Notes: generated from the sequence alone by a model not told the origin. Shown: positions 34,756 through 47,586, counted from the first letter of the stretch. The stretch: 64,000 nucleotides of DNA from Spongilla lacustris (GCA_949361645.1 OX442437.1:3955921-4019920), one strand, 5' to 3'. A program made the numbers and translations.

Positions 34756-36921
34756 AATCCAGCCAATAGAAATAATAATACCACCGTCGTTTTCAAAAGA
34801 GCGTAAAAAAAACAAAATTTTATGATACTCAAACACAGCACAGATGTTTAATACTTAAAGAAGTTATAATGATCGTATTTCAGTTGAAGAGCAAAAATTA
34901 TCGTTTTTTGTCACGGACCTCAATGAGAGCCGTGCGACCCTTTCTGCGTATTGAGAAATCGCATGAAATTAGCAACATGTTGAACTTTCTGTGACAATAG
35001 AAAATGGGTTCTTCTATTGAATGCCTTTATGAAAGGATTAAACTCGAAAGTACATGTATAAGAGTGCACCATTGTTCAGAACAATAAAACCGCTTTGCAC
35101 TTCGCAGCGCTACTATATAGTTTTACCATCCGTCTTTTGTGCTGTCACCAGTGTCTCATGCCTTGGGTCCTCTACTGAAACAGAGAACAAAATGCTAGTT
35201 AAACAATACACAAGTGTAACAACTAAACAAGTTAAATAATCAATGTAAATCAATAGATGCGAAGAGTATACAAAATGTCGGGCGTTATAACATTTTTTGG
35301 AATCGTCAGATTGTCTCGAAACTTTGCTAAACACAAGATAATAAACAGTACTAACAGTTCAAATACTTTTCTAAGTGGTCTGAACCTTAGATCCGGGTGT
35401 TCTGATATGTGTCATTTTTTGTAACGGTCAATATCGTCAAGACGAGAGTGAATTTCAAAAAGTCAATACAGAATGCCGAAGAGGAGCCATCGAACTATGG
35501 CAGTAACTAAGCAACTGCCATAAATGCCACGCCGTGAACCAATAGGAGGTCGCTACATCAGACATACGCGAAAAAGTGTTGAAAATTTGGACGCAATAGT
35601 TAGGAACAAGATGGCGGTCAATTATTTGCAGAATTGTAACATACCTACATACTACGATGTGATTCACGCGATTTTTTTTTCTATGACTCATTTCACCAGC
35701 ATTTATACGTGCCAAGAGCTAGGTGGTTTTCAGACTGCAGGCTGTATAGGTCCGCTGAAGATTTATGCAGCTGATGTACAGGGGACGTGTTCATTGCTTG
35801 AAGTAGGTTATCTGAGTATGTTAAGTGGCTCAAGTATCGAAGTAATAACTAAGCGCACCTGGCCTACTAATCTGACGAAACTGACAGATGAAACACACCC
35901 ATTTAAAATCCACATAAGCCTGGGAACAAGAACTTAACTGACTGCCTCCGTTTCCAATCTCACTACTACACTATCTATGGAATAACATGCAAAAAATAAA
36001 TAAATAAATAAATTAAAAAATAAAATAAAATTGCGCGCACCCCTCCCCTCATCTATTATTCATGTGGGACCCCCCCCGCCGAATTCCTGGATCTGCCCCT
36101 GGAACCAGAGGTTGCCTAAGCCGTCAGGGGTACATGCAAAGGACTATGCAGCACAGGAGCAGGTGAAGAGGCTAAAGATAGACCTCACCAGGTTGAATGA
36201 TGCTGCATCTGTTACCAACTCTCTCTCATCTGGATGATTCGACGCTGTGGGAACTAATAATAAAAATAATATATATATATGTGCACATAGTATTGTGGTG
36301 AAAAAAGGGGCGTAGGGGGTGGGTAAGAAAAACTAGAATTATGAATCTGCTTTCAAAATAAAAATCGGACTTAAAGCAAAAAAGATACGAGGGATGGGTG
36401 CCACAAAAAATGGCTTTATCAAATATGCGCTCAAATGCGTTAAAAATGCATGCAATATATTTGGCCGCATAATTGATCCGCGTCGGCGCGTCCGATTGCC
36501 ACCGATTCTCGGCGTATGGAACAAAAATGATTGTACACTCATACATGATTCTAGTCTGGGGACCCGACTGATGGTTATACTTTCAACCATCAGTCGGTAA
36601 TATGATTCAGTTGTGCTTCGCATATTCAGCGAGGGATGGGCCAAGCGTGAATTCGAACATGGTGGATGACGTTTTCAGTTACAATTGATTTCAAGGAGCA
36701 TGCAGGCTTTCCAAGCTACGAAAAATTTTATGAGGCTGATCGGGGGAGGTGTATGGTAGGGTGCAAGGAACTTTTTATACAAGTAAGAATGCTTCACGCG
36801 TATATACAAGCGATTATTTTAATACAATGCAATGTTTAATGACTTGAATGAAGGAAAAACGATTCATGCCATAAACATAACACAAACACATACATGTACA
36901 TGCACATGCGCACAAAAAAAA

Positions 36922-36952
<31 letters not shown>

Positions 36953-37134
36953 TACTTCAACCTATATATTGTGGCATGATGTGTTTGAACATTTTAAACG
37001 TTTGGAGTCGAAGTTATATACATGTACAAGGCATGCATTTGAACTAATTCAGAAAGCAAAAATTAAAGTAACTTCACTTTAGAGGTGTGCTCCTCTAAAC
37101 GTATTGCTGTCCCTCAACCTTAGAATCTAAACAG

Positions 37135-37140
<6 letters not shown>
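34756..37140. other. No firm gene
   Basis: A 137-codon plus ORF (35524-35937) has no recognisable motif. 36136-36235 (KDYAAQEQVKRLKIDLTRL then a stop) looks like the tail of a coding exon but has no partner. Hairpin at 36564-36597. AC repeat at 36915-36951. Confidence 0.35.
36564..36597. repeat. 13-bp perfect hairpin
   Basis: ccgactgatggtt and its inverse aaccatcagtcgg around an 8-base loop. Confidence 0.9.
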
Positions 37141-37189
<49 letters not shown>

Positions 37190-37192
37190 TGT
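37138..37192. repeat. (TG)n microsatellite
   Basis: About 25 TG units. Confidence 0.95.
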
Positions 37193-37959
37193 GCTGTCTG
37201 TTGACTGTACACGTATGTGGTGAAGTGTATTGCACATCAAGTTCAAAGACAAAGCTTGTGATAGGATAAACATGGCAGGTGATTTATCTTCAGCAAACAT
37301 GCATGACACATTAATGCTATGTTCAGAAGATCTCACAGACCACCTTGCATAGCTATATAGCTAACTCCCACTGATGAGAAGTCACTGGAGTGAGTGTTTT
37401 TTCTGTACTCATGACTGCAACAGGCTATGAGCTAGATAAGGGAGGAGCCGTAGTGCATTTGTGTGTTGTCACTACAGGTGGGGTATCCATTAGAGTAGTA
37501 TATTTGTAGAGTGTATGACATCATAAGAAAGAGGAAGGCTTCATCGTGCACTTCAGGATGTTGTGGACCTTCGAGAGAACAAGTGGTTATCACTGGATGC
37601 ATAGAGGTATGAAGAAAGCCAGAGAGAGAAATAATACGTCAAAGTGTGGGAGGGGAATGGTTGCTATAAGGGGAGGGAGGGGATGGCTGCTATAAGGTGG
37701 GGGGGGGGGGGGGGGGGGGGGAGATGGCTGCTATAAGGCGAGGGTGAGGATGATAATTTCTTTGTTTTACTGATGCGTCTATAAGACTATACTCTCAACT
37801 TATATAACTGCATGACATCCCTTATGATTAATAATTATGGATCCATGTGTAAACAAAGCCAAGAAACGTTGAGCTGATTGATCCTATGTAAAATATCCCA
37901 TTTACAGAATACTTAAAGCACACATAATCTATTATCATTTATCTCACACAGTACCTTAG

Positions 37960-38120
37960 CTAGACGTGCAGAAGTCAAGAGAATTAGTTTCGCCATGCCA
38001 AGCTATGCTCCAGATGTCTGTGTAGCACATGATGAAAATGCAGATTCATCATCTGGAGCATCTGAACCATTTGCTTCGCGCATTAAGTTTCCTTTATTTG
38101 GCTGTGCTGTGAATTTGTGA
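37960..38120 (+). CDS. Possible terminal coding exon of an unknown gene
   Basis: After an acceptor-like acagtaccttag the frame reads RRAEVKRISFAMPSYAPD, then an acidic/Ser segment (DENADSSSG), and ends FPLFGCAVNL with stop TGA at 38118-38120, about 52 residues. Composition is protein-like. A possible upstream exon near 37530-37610 (LQDVVDLRENKW) contains an in-frame stop, so no complete model could be built. It might be a decayed gene. Confidence 0.35.
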
Positions 38121-38211
38121 TTAAGATGATATTGTTCTTTTGAGTGTATCAGTTATCTGAAACACATCATGTTCAATTACAGTGGTCACATCATTCTTAT
38201 CACTTGTCACG

Positions 38212-38482
38212 TCATGAACAGGTCCACCGTTCATGGACGTGGGTCCGTGTATAATAAAGCCAAGAGACAATGAAATGGTTGATGCTATATATAATTATAG
38301 AAATTAATATTACAGCCGTGTAGGTAAAGGGAAGATGAATATTATGATATTTCTTGTAGTACTCAACTATGCACCATGCATCTATCCAGTAAGGGGGCAG
38401 CTTTCCTTCTGAATAAATACTTGAACTCCACGGAGCTTTCAATCTCTCTAAATCTGTACACAGTTCACTGGGTGACTTGTCC
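38212..38482 (-). CDS. Possible coding exon of an unknown gene
   Basis: A good acceptor (gtccacatcacag) is followed by an open frame: DKSPSELCTDLERLKAPW, then IYSEGKLPPYWIDAWCIVEY, then a hydrophobic stretch (AVILISIIIYSI) that may already be intron. Trp/Tyr-rich and protein-like, but no family was recognised and the other exons were not found. Confidence 0.4.
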
Positions 38483-38639
38483 CTGTGATGTGGACAAATA
38501 AAATATTCGTACTATGATGTTTAGTTGCACCCCCCCCCCCCCCCCCCCCCCCCCCCCAACCCTACCTATATATATATATAATTGCAATATTGTGACAAAT
38601 GATGGAAAGTGCAGGGAGCTTGGGTGAGTCTGTGTCCCC

Positions 38640-38798
38640 ATGGTTGCTGACGCTTATGGGGCTTGGGGTGCTGAAGCCATGGAGTCATTGTCGTGTCTGG
38701 CCTCTCGCCTAGCAACCAGTTCCAACAAGGCAAAGGCAGCTGTCCTCAATAGCATGTATGGCAGGCTAAATCTCAATCTAGTTAAAGCACTGCAGTGA
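38640..38798 (+). mobile_element. Non-LTR retrotransposon relic, last 52 codons
   Basis: ADAYGAWGAEAMESLSCLAS, then AAVLNSMYGRLNLNLVKALQ and stop. It aligns with the tail of the relic at 33764 (PLAVETFGHWGKEA ... IYSRMNMCLVRSIS). Only the 3' end of the ORF is present. A poly-C tract lies about 85 bp upstream (38530-38557). Confidence 0.7.
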
Positions 38799-39106
38799 TG
38801 TCTAGATGCTTTGCCTCGGACATGTAGACTGTTTAGATTAGGTTGTTACATATATAATTATTATTATGATATTCATGTTATCCTGTAACTTGTATGTACG
38901 TTATTGTAACTGACTTGGTTCCACCACAAACTCTCATATGCCAAAAGATATCATATGCCTACACCAATGCACTTATATAGGAATACATGGGAAGTTCAAA
39001 GGTCACATGCAGTACATGAAAAGCCAGACAGTCTAGTCAGTCACGATTCAAACATGAAGTCTAGCTTGTTGCATCACTCCCTTCTTCAGTAGACATGTCC
39101 ACATGT

Positions 39107-40199
39107 CTAGTACATCACCCACGTCCCAAGTCTTTCTGGTGGTCTCCTCTCACGAGTTGACCGACACAATCCTTGCTGTTGTGTAGGTTCCTCTGCAACC
39201 TCCTGTAAACCTTCATTTACAGGCGCATTTTCTTCTGGTTCTTCATTTCCCATGACCTCTTGCTGTACTGGAACATTGTTATCACGCTGCTCATCAGTAG
39301 TGGCCTCCTCTCCACAACTATGTTGAATGAACATGTTGTCATACATGTCTTCTGCTTCATCATGTGTTCTTTCAGTGTCAGACATGGTAGCCTGGTCAGC
39401 TGTTGGTTCCTGTTCCTACTGCCTGTTCAGATATGGCTTTAAACGATCAAAGTGTACCACCTGCTGCTTATGTGGAGGAAGATGCCATTTAATCTGATAC
39501 ACTCCATTATCATACACCTTAGTAATAGTGTATGGTCCCTTCCAACATGCATGGAGGGTTTAGGAAAGCCCCCGAGGTACTGCTGGGCAATATAACCAAA
39601 CCATTTCTCCCTCCTTATAAGGTTTACCTTCCACCTTACGGTCATACAGCTGTTTGTGTCTATGCTGCTCTGCACCTAAATTATGCCGAACAAGGTAATT
39701 GGCTTCACTGCTTCAGCCAGATGTTGCTCTAACACCTTTGCATACTCCAGAGTGCTGTGGACATGCCTGGGGGGGTTGCCAATCATCACATCAATAGGTA
39801 ACTGCACTTCTCGCCCAAACATGAGAGAGAATGGTGTGGCCTTTGTGGTCTCATGGACACTGGTACGATAAGCCATCATGAGGCAAGGTAACTTGAGGTC
39901 CCAATCCTGTGCATCATCAATACTGGCCATTTTCAGCATTGAAAGCAAGGTACGATTAAATCTTTCTATCATGCCATCGGACTGGGGATGATAGGGAGTA
40001 GTCCTGGTCTTAACGATCCCTAGTAACCTGCAAATTTCTTTCACAAGATTAGACTCAAAATTTCTGCCTTGGTCGATGTGAAGACATGCAGGACCCCATC
40101 TAACAACAAATTCATTCACAAATAGTCGTGCGACTGTACCTGTTTCCATATCAGGCATAGGGAAAGCCTTAGTCCATTTGGTGAAATATTCAAGATATA
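39107..40199 (-). mobile_element. 5'-truncated Ty3/gypsy integrase and C-terminal tail
   Basis: Starts abruptly at about 40199 with YLEYFTKWTKAFPMPD (integrase core). It continues through HIDQGRNFESNLVKEICRLL and TPYHPQSDGMIERFNRTLLS, which include the second catalytic Asp region and the catalytic Glu, then MAYRTSVHETTKATPF. After frameshifts come VVHFDRLKPYLNRQ and an acidic tail ending STRERRPPERLGTWVMY, the usual gypsy pol C-terminus. The first catalytic Asp, RT and RNase H are missing, so it is dead. Confidence 0.88.
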
Positions 40200-42930
40200 A
40201 TTTTTTTAATTACTGGTACATTTGCTTTGTAAATGATTGTATGCTAATGTGTAATGGATGTGAAAGCTAGTTTTGGCTAGCTGGCGCCACTGAGTAGTGA
40301 AGACACACATTATGAATCTGCATGGTCCCCAGAGCTCCTTCTAAACCTTATAAATTATGTTGAGCGGACTCAGATAATAATGCAGATCCGTATTAATACT
40401 TTGCTAAACTGGTTAGGATGCACTAACTAGTTCAACTATTAAAGAGCATGCCTGTACCAATTAGTTCATGTAATGGTGAAACACAATACTTATGTGCACT
40501 TCGGTATACATAGATGAATAACATGGCACATCAATTGATTGATGAGAGGAAAATATTCCCAGAGCTAGCAAAAGTCAGGGCTCATCTGGTGCTAGCAATA
40601 GCAGTTTATTTAATATGCTGGCTTGAATTTCGGTGCAATATGAATTTGATATATGGCATGCGTATTATAGGGTGTTATGAAATCCAGATAAAAGTCAGAT
40701 TGGATTATGAAATCTTTAAAGTTATTTTTACCAATGGATGCAAGCACATTTACATGTATTTGTGAAAACACAGTGCACGACTACAATAGGTTATCAAAAG
40801 CAAAGTTTCATTTCCCACTCAGGAGGCTCTATGAGGAGGCCGTGACTAAGAGATATGTGGTAACAAATGACCATGTATCTCATCATTGGAGCAGCCAGTG
40901 TTAGAAAGACTCATCTCAAACATCTCCACCTTCCAAAGCAACATGACAGTACAGGAGAGTGGCCTTAAAGCAATGTCTTTTTCAAATGACCTATTGAGTG
41001 CAAATGACCACCAGTTGTTTGTGGTAGGGACTGATGGATATTATTGGAGAAACCATCAAATTAAGGTGGTGATATAGATCTCTATCCTTTGCAAGATCCT
41101 TGACTGGTGTGGTTGGCAACCTTCCAAAAATGGACATTAAATTTTTACTGAATGTACCTGTGATGGAGGTGGTGACCCATACCTGCTAATGAGGATAGGA
41201 AACTAGGACAGGGTCAAGCTGCATTTGTATTAGACAAAATCATCACATCAACAGCTCCTCAGGTGATAGGCAGTACAGCATCAACAAGAAGCTGTTTGAT
41301 GTGAAATGGATCAAGTGATGCCAGATGGTCAGCTACAATACCATGAAATTCTTCCATTCATTGTTCAAAACCTCGTATGATTGTATTTGTATTCAAGCTG
41401 TCAGACTAAGAACTGTCAGATCACCAGTACCCCACCATTGAGTGCCTTACTATATTAAATAAATCCCCGGCAAGGATTTTATACTCAATATCACCAGAAG
41501 AAAACTCTGCAGCTTCTATTACCAGCCAGAAAGCAATGCATGGAAATACTTTTCGATACTAAAGAGCTATTAACATATACCCGAACTTTGATAAATTGCT
41601 GATGCTATATTATTTTCATTCTCTTTAATACCATAGCGAGCAGTATTCAAATTTAGGTTTCAATTTATTGAAGTAATAACATTATCGGACTGAAATCTGG
41701 GATAATCAAAAGAACACACTGTGAGATGTGTGTACACAACCAGTAAGCCTAAAACTAACACATGGAAATGTCATGAAAACAGGCAGGAAAGAAAAGAACA
41801 CCAAAGTAAAAAAATAGGTATATAATTATATACAGTCTGCCAAGTGTGTATTTTTATGCTTTGCTTTGATCTTACATGTGTTACATGAAGTTGTATTTCT
41901 TAGGTGTTGTGCATTGACCACCAACTAGCCTCAGCCCAAGGGCCCAGTCAAACTTTGGATTAAACAAAAAACCCTTTGATGTTATGTCTATAGAAGAAGT
42001 GCAACTATTAAAGAACATACCACACACACATGTACCTGGCTGATAGTTTGCTGAATATAAATATTATTTCACCTAGCATGAAACCAATCTAGGTGTTACA
42101 TACTACCCTGTGCCATTGGTTACTTTTATACATCAGTGCATTGATAGATATTACAAAGCTATAGATCTAGCAGCTTTGTAAGGTATATTGAAGGCAACTC
42201 ATTTCGATATTGATCTTTGTTATCATTATGGTATGTAAATAATGTAATGTACATGTATTAATATTAATCTCAGGCATTCCAATCTGTACCCCAAAACAAT
42301 GGTGAGGGCAAACGCAAGAGCCATGATGAATTATTCCTGATGGTCATAGCTTGTAACTCGTGCAGTGATGTAGGATTTAAAAAAAAAAGGGAATAGTGTA
42401 AATATGAATCTATACAAGTATGTAACATGTACATGTATGTTAAGGAACCAAAATTTAGCCTCAAAACAGATACATGCATCTATATGCATCTCTCCTCATG
42501 CAGTTACATGTACATGTACTTAGTCTAGCCTACAAACCCACACACACGTCAGCTTCCTTACCAGCTATCACTTGTGACACCACTGGTTGATGTTTCATTG
42601 TTCCATGGTCCTCTAATGCAAGTGGTCCTATGTTTGAGGTGTTTCTCAATCAAGGAAAATCGTTTATAAATTGACCACAAACAGTTATTAACCGATAATT
42701 GTTGCTAAATGCTCCAATAATGCGAGCTTAAATTTTTATGTAAATAAACTTAATAATTGATCAAAGAAATTAAAATTAACGAAATCGAATTAATACCTCC
42801 CGATAACACACAATCAAAACATACAATTTTAGAGGCATCCAAAAGCTCCAACATTTTCTTGAATGTTAATAATAATAACTTGCCGAATTTATTATAAATT
42901 CCATCTATGGCTGATTAAGTCTCTAATTAA
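40200..42930. other. No firm gene; coding-like patches at 40760-41080
   Basis: Broken plus-strand patches (FHFPLRRLYEEAVTKRYVV; LERLISNISTFQSNMTVQES) look like decayed protein but show no known family. The rest is AT-rich, with many acatgtacatg words. Confidence 0.35.
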
Positions 42931-43535
42931 TTAACAGAACAAATCGATAGGTATAGGACCTCTGTACCTAAAATCCGAATTTGAAGCGATTTGACTACTC
43001 CTACCGAAAGTTATGGCCGGTTTGAACCCGGAGGGGTATCGGACGTTGCAATAATGGCATGGAACAATTCTAAAACCCCAAAAGGTATTTTACCATAGTG
43101 AAATGGTGTAGTATAAAGTGTTGAAAATAGAAAGTCGATAGCTTTAACCGTTCGGACGTTATAATGATTCAAACACAAAGCAATTTTACAACATTTTATA
43201 TGGGACAGTTCACGAGAAAATGGCCCTTCGCATAATTATGTTTATAATGCTTCTCGTTTGAATCGCTATATCTTCCGAACGGTAAATGCTATCAACTTCT
43301 ATTTAAAAAAAAATTATACTACACCACTTCTCTATGGTAAAGTACATTTTGGAGTTTTGCTCCATGCCAGCATTGCAACCTCCGATACCCCGCCAGGTTC
43401 AAATCCGCCATAACTTTCGGTAGGAGTAATCAAATCGGTTCAAATTCGGTTTGTAGGTACAGAGGCCTTACCTATCGATTTGCTCTGTTAATTTTTATAT
43501 GCGAAGGGCCATTTTCTCGTGAACTGTCCCATATA
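42931..43535. mobile_element. Foldback element (long inverted repeats)
   Basis: The left arm (42931-43197) and right arm (43236-43491) are inverse copies (ttaacagaacaaatcgatag ... and ctatcgatttgctctgttaa). A 32-bp block, gacagttcacgagaaaatgg and flanks, sits at the centre (43201-43236) and again inverted outside the right arm (43498-43532). No ORF. Confidence 0.85.
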
Positions 43536-43539
43536 TATA

Positions 43540-43822
43540 CAAGATATAAAAAACATTCTCTCTGAGAAAGTTGAAGGTATACCGGTATAGGACTTGATGG
43601 CAATGGTGGTGTAAAAAGGAAAGGAACAGGGGATTGGAGATAAAATAATTATTAATTCCTATATTTAGCAACATAAATGTAATGCCATTCTACAAAGTGC
43701 TAAATATAGGAATAATTATTTTATCTCCAATTTCTTGTTCCTTTCCTTTTTACACCACAATTGCCATCAAATCCTATATATTACCTCCAACTTTATCAGA
43801 GGGAATGTTTTTTTATATCTTG
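43540..43822. mobile_element. MITE of about 283 bp
   Basis: Terminal inverted repeats of about 100 bp: caagatataaaaaacattct ... ggtgtaaaaaggaaagg facing its inverse. Directly abuts the foldback element. Same family as 47311-47586 and the solo end at 24634-24743. Confidence 0.88.
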
Positions 43823-44510
43823 TTTCCTTTTTTAAAAAGGCTGACATAAGTGACATAGGGTTTCCTTTATATAACCAGTCACCATGCAATGAGACATTGA
43901 GTATCTGCCTCTAGTACAGGCAAGTGTATTCCTAAGAACCTGCACTTGCATGCATATGTATGTAATGTGCTAGACACTTATTTGGGTGAAGGGCCATTAG
44001 TGGTAGAGAGAAAAGGATCAGTCATTTATACCAGCTGCGAAGAAGTACCCACCATGCATACTGTAGCAACACTAAACATGTCCTTGACTAGCAACATTAT
44101 GTTTTGCATTGTGGTTTGTTTTTGACTATTCGGAAGCAAATAACAATTTGCAACTAACAGCTTCTAAACTCCTGGGTTACCTTCCTTATGATTTGATCTA
44201 AACATTCATTTGCCATTGAGGATAGGTCCCTGCATCTTCTGCCTCTTTGAAGCTCGTATCTCGTCTGAGTTCTGTTCATGACACTGCCTCTTAGAACAAG
44301 CAGACGCCCGCGTTTGCTCAGCATCAGCATTGTACCGAAATCGTCGTCTCAATTTTGGAGGTATTCCTCTTGTTGCTTATAGCTCTCCTTTTTTGTTCCC
44401 GTGAAAGCATTTTGACAACGCCAGTCAAGTGTGGCGAACGATTAACGGTACCATATATAATTATAAATTATATATAATTATTATTATATATATATGCATG
44501 GACCGTACTA
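43823..44510. other. No gene seen
   Basis: Spacer between elements; AT-rich with a (TA)n stretch at 44455-44495. Confidence 0.5.
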
Positions 44511-45297
44511 GTGTCCAGCAAAATCGGGCTTGTGGGGTTATAATTTTATCACTATAAAAATTGCATGTTGTACAAAACAACACATCATCGCGACGGTACT
44601 ACCTTTTCTTTTCAAATCTCATACACTTGTTCCCACACCATATCTCTGTGTGAAAATCGATTTTTGTGATCTGCAGCTTTTCCGTGCCGTGGATACAACA
44701 ATCATTAACCCCGGCCCTGGGTTAGAAATCCACATTTCTCCACGTACGAGTGTTAAAAACGTGTCAAATTCGGAGTGTGCATAGAGGAGTCCTGTAGCTA
44801 TTGATTAGTTCTGTTCGTTAGTTTCTGAATCATCCGTTACGGAGATACAGTTGAGCAAACTACAGGCACATTTTCCCGCTTGATTCGCGCCAATGATATA
44901 ATCACCGCCTTCCCATGAGACGCGATTTGCCAAAATCATTGGCGCGAATCAAGCGGGAAAACGTACCCGTAGTTTGTTCAACTGTATCTCCGTAACGGAT
45001 GATACAGAAATTAACGAACAGAACAAACCAATAGCTACAGGACTCCTCTGTGTGCAACCCGAATTTGACGCGTTTTCAATGCTCGTACGTGGAGAAATGA
45101 GGAATTCTAACCCGCGGGGTTAACGATTATTGTATCCACGGCATGGAAAATGTGTAGATAGCAAAAATCGATTTTCACACAGAGAAATGGTGTTGGAACA
45201 AGTGTACGAAATTTGAAAGGAAATGTGTTGTTTAGTACAACGTGCAATTTATATAGTGATAAAATTATAACCCCACAAGCCCGATTTTGCTGGACAC
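44511..45297. mobile_element. Large foldback element, 787 bp
   Basis: Arms of about 385 and 360 bp are near-perfect inverse copies (gtgtccagcaaaatcgggct ... agcccgattttgctggacac), with a loop of about 37 bp near 44898-44935. The ORFs at 44530-44784 and 45107-45382 are mirror images of each other and not genes. The right end is followed by tgtcccatatatata, as is the foldback at 42931-43535. Confidence 0.92.
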
Positions 45298-45625
45298 TGT
45301 CCCATATATATATATTTAGACGAGCTTTTTTGTTCTCTTGAAGCAAACGGTCTGGCGACTCGAACAAAACTATGAAAGTCATTAATGATCGTCTAAAGTT
45401 GCATTCTAATTCGATAGCAATAAAGAGCTAAACTATCCGACCGCGCTATTTCTTGGTTCGCGAGTTATACGCGAGCCGGGCACAAATCCTTAGACCTATA
45501 CTGCCGTAACTCTCGATTTATGGTAGTTATTGTCCTGGATCCGGATCTCTCCGCAAATTATTGTAGTTCAGTAAAATTAAAAAGCTCAATAAATAGAATC
45601 ACATTGCATCAACAAAATCATAAAC
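45298..45625. promoter_or_regulatory. CCDC124 upstream region
   Basis: About 330 bp between the foldback element and the CCDC124 start; it should contain its promoter and 5' UTR. No TATA box was identified. Confidence 0.4.
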
Positions 45626-46721
45626 ATGCCGAAAAGCAAGTGGGGCACAAACCCCAAGGCAGAGGCCGCGAGGGAGAGAACACAGGAGGCAAAACACTCC
45701 ACGGCTGAGAAAAAGCGTCAGGAGGAAGAGGATGAGTATTGGAAGGATGACGATAAAGTCGTGGCAAGAAAAGAAGAGCGAAAGGTGGGAATTCAAATTG
45801 GTAGATGCCAGTTTTGCCGTCGGAGCTAAGGACAACGTTCCTTCGTTCTATTTGCAACCTCTTTTGATACGGCAGTCGAAATTTTAACCCGCACATCGCC
45901 GTACATCATTGTACACGTACGGGATTTCTATGTACATGTAGGCCTAGTACTTCGTCCCGAGTGTTTTGCACGTTCATCTCCAAGCAAATATAAATGTACA
46001 GTTTGTGTAGCCTATAATCATGGTGTTGCCATGGGTCATGGTGTTCATTGACTTCGTGTGGTGTGTATTATTTGTAAAAATAAAATAAAATAAAAGTAAC
46101 TGGTTTGTTAATCACCGGCACGTTGTAGTGTGCCATTAGCTGTTGGGTGCCAATATGGGTGATTGTATGCCCATACCCTTTCTCTTCATTTTTCAGGTCG
46201 ACAAGGAAAAAAAGAGACAGGAGCAGTTGGAAAAGAAACAACTGAAGAAAAAGCTCCTGGAAGAGGAGGAGGAAAAGGTTGGAGGCAAAGCACGTGGCCT
46301 TGCAGTGCCTCCCCCAAAGGTAACCAGGGCTCAAGCAGAAGAGACAAGGGAGAAGAGGCAACAGTTGGAGCTTGAGGCCGCAGCCAGTAGCAAGCCAGCC
46401 AAGGTGGAAATCCCCCAAGCAGAGTTGGATGAGAATCCCAACCAGCTGTTGAAGCAGAGTGCCTTGGAGGGTGAGGCAGTTGCACGTGGGGTGGACTCTG
46501 CTATTGCTGTTCTTGGTGGTGGAGAGCCAGTGGAGCTCCATCCAGAGAAGCGTATGAAGGCCGCCTATGCAGCTTTTGAGGAGAAAGAGTTGCCCAGGTT
46601 GAAAGCGGAAAACCCCAACTTGCGCCTGTCTCAACTGAAGCAGCTCCTTCGGAAGGAATGGCAGAAAGCTCCAGACAACCCAATGAACCAAGTGCTTTCT
46701 GGAGGCTCTGAAAGTGCCTGA
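45626..46721 (+). CDS. CCDC124: CCDC124 (Lso2-like ribosome-associated factor), two exons
   Basis: Exon 1 is 45626-45784 (53 codons) and exon 2 is 46197-46721, joined in phase 0 by a 412-bp GT-AG intron, giving 227 residues. The sequence follows animal CCDC124 throughout: MPKSKWGTN start, DEYWKDDDKVVARKEERK motif, a long lysine/glutamate coiled coil (about 55-100), PPPKVTRAQAEET, DSAIAVLGGG, and the conserved C-terminus HPEKRMKAAYAAFEEKELP, RLKAENPNLRLSQLKQLL, KEWQKAPDNPMNQ. Family length matches (human about 223). Known members bind ribosomes, occupying the tRNA/mRNA channel of idle ribosomes to help recovery after stress, and human CCDC124 also localises to centrosome and midbody. The ATG is the first in frame. 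A (CTC) run of about 10 units lies in the 3' UTR (46755-46788). Confidence 0.96.
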
Positions 46722-47310
46722 AAACTTTGTCTGAACATTTTACCCCTTTCCCCTCCTCCTCCTCCTCCTCCTCCTCCTCCTCCTCCTTTTTATCAGTAGC
46801 ACACTGCTGACCATACAGATGTCAGCAGTTTTGCTTGCACTTGTAAATGTTAGCAGTGCCACTATTATGCATGCAGAAGACATTTACAGGCATTTAAACT
46901 GAAGTGGGCTGTGGGCTTTTAATCATTGAACCTTGGATATTTATGTACGCAGGGATTACCAGGTACATGTACTTCAATTTCTTGCATCAGTTTCTTAGAA
47001 AATGTGACTTGCAAATCGTACCATGCAATTCAAGTGAGCTCTTGCCGTGATAGACAACAACAATAATGCTGGTATATATATATAATATATATATAAATGC
47101 ATTGTAAGATGATCTGATCGCCAGCTGCACTAGCTTCTGCTGACAGCTTCTGTACATGTAAAGTGATAAACAAACTATTTCATTGACTAGAGCATCATCT
47201 TTCTATCCTACGAAGTTTGATAAAGATTTGAGGAAGCGCTGGGCACCTTCTAGGATATCGAGGTGGGTCGGTACATCCAATGGTGCCATACACTTACATG
47301 TAGGACAGGT
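46722..47310. other. CCDC124 3' flank; no further gene
   Basis: Includes the (CTC) run at 46755-46788 and a (TA)n patch at 47072-47094. No coding frame. Confidence 0.5.
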
Positions 47311-47586
47311 TACAAATAAAAACATTCTCTATAAGAAAGTTGGTGGTATATAGGATTTAAAGACAATGGTGGTGTAAAAAGCAGGGAAACAACAGTCTAA
47401 TAAGGAAAAATTAATGAAATAGTCCAATATTTAGCACGCATTGTAGAATGGGATGTTACATTTTTTATAAAGGACTATTTCGTTTTTCCTTATATTAGAC
47501 CCTTGCTTCCATGCTTTTAAAACCACCATTGTCTTCAAATCCTAATACCACCAACTAGTCAGAGAGAATGTTTATATTTTTACTTG
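47311..47586. mobile_element. MITE, second member of the 43540 family
   Basis: Inverted ends aaaaacattctctataagaa ... and ... agagagaatgtttatat enclose ggtggtgtaaaaagc and its inverse. More diverged than the copy at 43540. Confidence 0.8.

Noticed and set aside
34446..34841. ORFs spanning the N gap
   Set aside because: Artefacts of unknown bases.
35524..35937. 137-codon plus ORF
   Set aside because: No motif, no splice context and ordinary AT-rich composition; kept only as a note.
37525..37609. eIF4G-like helix (LQDVVDLRENKW)
   Set aside because: Only 28 codons between stops and an in-frame stop before the donor; the resemblance is too short to call.
44530..45382. Two ORFs of 84 and 91 codons with similar peptides
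   Set aside because: They are mirror readings of the two arms of the foldback element.
46068..46691. 207-codon minus ORF
   Set aside because: Antisense shadow of CCDC124 exon 2.
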